A stretch of 50,132 nt of DNA from contig VXYK01000023.1 in the NCBI GenBank assembly GCA_009845995.1, positions 1 through 50,132 on the forward strand, given 5' to 3'. The notes beneath the pieces were generated by a model. The model was given only the letters and a program-made list of their open reading frames with translations. It ran no database searches and had not been told where the DNA came from. Position 1 is the first letter of the stretch. The number at the start of each line of letters is the position of its first letter. Of the stretch, positions 49,360 to 50,132 are shown piece after piece. The stretch is from Acidimicrobiaceae bacterium. Lineage in GTDB: Bacteria > Actinomycetota > Acidimicrobiia > Acidimicrobiales > Aldehydirespiratoraceae. The translations under genes and the position numbers were made by a program.

Positions 49360-49738
49360 GGAGTTGATGGACGCGCTGATGGGAGACTCCGATAAGTGTT
49401 CCGACATCGCGCATCGGCAGACCCTCTGCCCTGAGCGCCATAGCCGCCTCCAGGCGTATTCGAGCAGCTTTAGCTTCGGTTTCGGCAGCTACGGTCACGC
49501 TCGTCCTTAAGGTTTCGAGCAGGTCCGATGCTGTTGCGGGGGGTGTGATATGGATTTTCAGGGGTCCTACGGCGGTTTCGTCGATGTCGAGCATCATGGC
49601 GATCGCTTCGCGAGCTTGGGATTCGACCTGGTCGAGGCGTTTGGCCTGGGAGAAAACCCCGTCTAGTTCTGGCACGGTGATGGCCCACCAGTCACCGGAT
49701 CGCACCACTTCAACTTGGTAAGCCTGTTCACTTCTCAT
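49349..49738 (-). CDS. hicB: HicB family antitoxin
   Basis: A 129-aa antitoxin. The N-terminal HicB fold (YQVEVVRSGDWWAITVPELDG, then ARE-AIAMMLDI) is a partially degraded RNase-H-like domain. The C-terminal helix-turn-helix (MRDVGTLIGVSHQRVHQLL) binds the operon's operator. It follows the broken hicA on the same strand, overlapping its end by about 11 nt. With the toxin frameshifted, it may act as a remnant. Confidence 0.82.
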   Translation of the reverse strand: MRSEQAYQVEVVRSGDWWAITVPELDGVFSQAKRLDQVESQAREAIAMMLDIDETAVGPLKIHITPPATASDLLETLRTSVTVAAETEAKAARIRLEAAMALRAEGLPMRDVGTLIGVSHQRVHQLLTG

Positions 49739-49947
49739 CTCTAGTCACCTCCTTGACCATGTTGAGAATGCTATGAGCGGTGTATTCGTTGATTTCGCGA
49801 TGACGGGGGATAACCAGTCGGTGGCCGCGGATTGACCAGATCTCGTGATTACCTCCCTCGCGCACGAAAGTCAGTTCAAGGCCATCCTTTTTTTGCAATC
49901 TCTCGGATCTGTTTGATTAGAGTCCGTTTGTTCACAGATAAGTCCAT
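49728..49947 (-). pseudogene. hicA: hicA toxin, frameshifted in an A7 run
   Basis: The minus strand from ATG 49947 begins MDLSVNKRTLIKQIREIAKK, then runs into a stop. Reading one frame over gives a normal HicA body: DGLELTFVREGGNHEIWSIR, then VIPRHREINEYTAHSILNMVKE, with the catalytic His (GGNHE) and the VPxH motif preserved. The break is at a run of seven A's (7 T's on the plus strand, 49888-49894); six would restore the frame. It is a real pseudogene, a sequence error, or a slippage site. Confidence 0.8.
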
Positions 49948-49953
49948 TCTAAT

Positions 49954-49984
49954 AGACTTATCAAGTCAAATTAATTAGACTTGA
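49954..49984. promoter_or_regulatory. Operator-like repeats upstream of hicA
   Basis: AT-rich DNA with TAGACTT at 49953-49959 and again at 49976-49982, plus the inverted pair TCAAGTC (49961-49967) / GACTTGA (49978-49984). Such repeats suit HicB's helix-turn-helix. No -35/-10 pair is clean enough to call. Confidence 0.4.
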
Positions 49985-50010
49985 TTGAGACAATGTGCAG
50001 TACCGTCGTC

Positions 50011-50048
50011 AAAACCGAAAACCCCCATCGCCTCAAAGCGACAGGGGT
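50011..50048 (-). terminator. Rho-independent terminator of a gene off the right edge
   Basis: On the minus strand, a stem ACCCCTGTCGC / GCGATGGGG (plus 50022-50047, one small internal mismatch) is followed by GGTTTTCGGTTTT, a U-rich tail. It would end a minus-strand gene entering from the right. A TAA at 50070-50068 could be that gene's stop, but the 20-odd codons visible are not recognisable. Confidence 0.6.
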
Positions 50049-50132
50049 AGTAGGCCGACCGTATCGGTTACAGGCACCTCTCGTCAACGGACATGATTTG
50101 GCGCGAGTGCGCACGGTGGTGGGGGTGGGGTG

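Overview
The window is high-GC DNA from an actinobacterium. A marine or aquatic member of the class Acidimicrobiia is my best guess. The guess rests on gene content only: an SLH plus fibronectin-III surface protein, an actinobacterial-type orphan DNA methyltransferase, CrgA, a dCTP deaminase of mycobacterial length, TTGTCCACA-type DnaA boxes, frequent GTG/TTG starts and several leaderless-looking promoters. No rRNA or dnaA is present to settle the taxonomy.

Layout. 0-2.1 kb: a tyrosine integrase and a heptad-repeat membrane coiled-coil protein. 2.2-6.1 kb: a large secreted SLH/FN3 protein and a small relative of the coiled-coil protein's N-terminus. 6.2-8.3 kb: a compact three-gene accessory cassette (TIGR04255-like, Xre/MbcA-like HTH, conserved unknown). 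8.4-12.8 kb: methyltransferase, GT39-type membrane protein, enolase-superfamily enzyme. 12.8-14.6 kb: a Schlafen/AlbA-type gene boxed by 40-bp AT-rich direct repeats. 14.65-17.1 kb: yaaA, a DmdA-like enzyme and a yaaA fragment. 17.1-20.5 kb: a secreted four-repeat cysteine protein divergent from an OmpR-type two-component system, with a four-half-site operator between them, then a 17-bp minisatellite. 20.5-33.7 kb: a split mannitol-type PTS (IIC, IIB, IIA, HPr, Enzyme I), a PRD regulator, a FruK/LacC-type kinase, a 587-aa double-Rossmann dehydrogenase and a TRAP binding protein, interrupted by an SDR gene and a DUF4143 ATPase. 33.7-37.2 kb: an accessory patch ending at tRNA-Gly(CCC), with a zinc-knuckle protein, a damaged HEPN-like gene and an AbiEi/AbiEii-like toxin-antitoxin pair. 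37.3-46 kb: guaD, dcd, crgA, a thiolase-fold protein without catalytic residues, DoxX, an XRE-ImmA regulator and ppc. 46-50.1 kb: lipoproteins, an alkyladenine glycosylase, dtd, a P-loop kinase-like gene and hicB with a frameshifted hicA.

How the genes work together. The central theme is phosphotransfer uptake of a hexitol. Enzyme I and HPr pass phosphate to IIA, IIB and IIC; a polyol-phosphate dehydrogenase and a PfkB kinase would feed the product into glycolysis; a PRD regulator would sense the flux. The other theme is small regulatory or defence modules (DUF4143 ATPase, AlbA protein, TA pairs, XRE-ImmA, the TIGR04255 cassette), several with palindromic operators and leaderless promoters.
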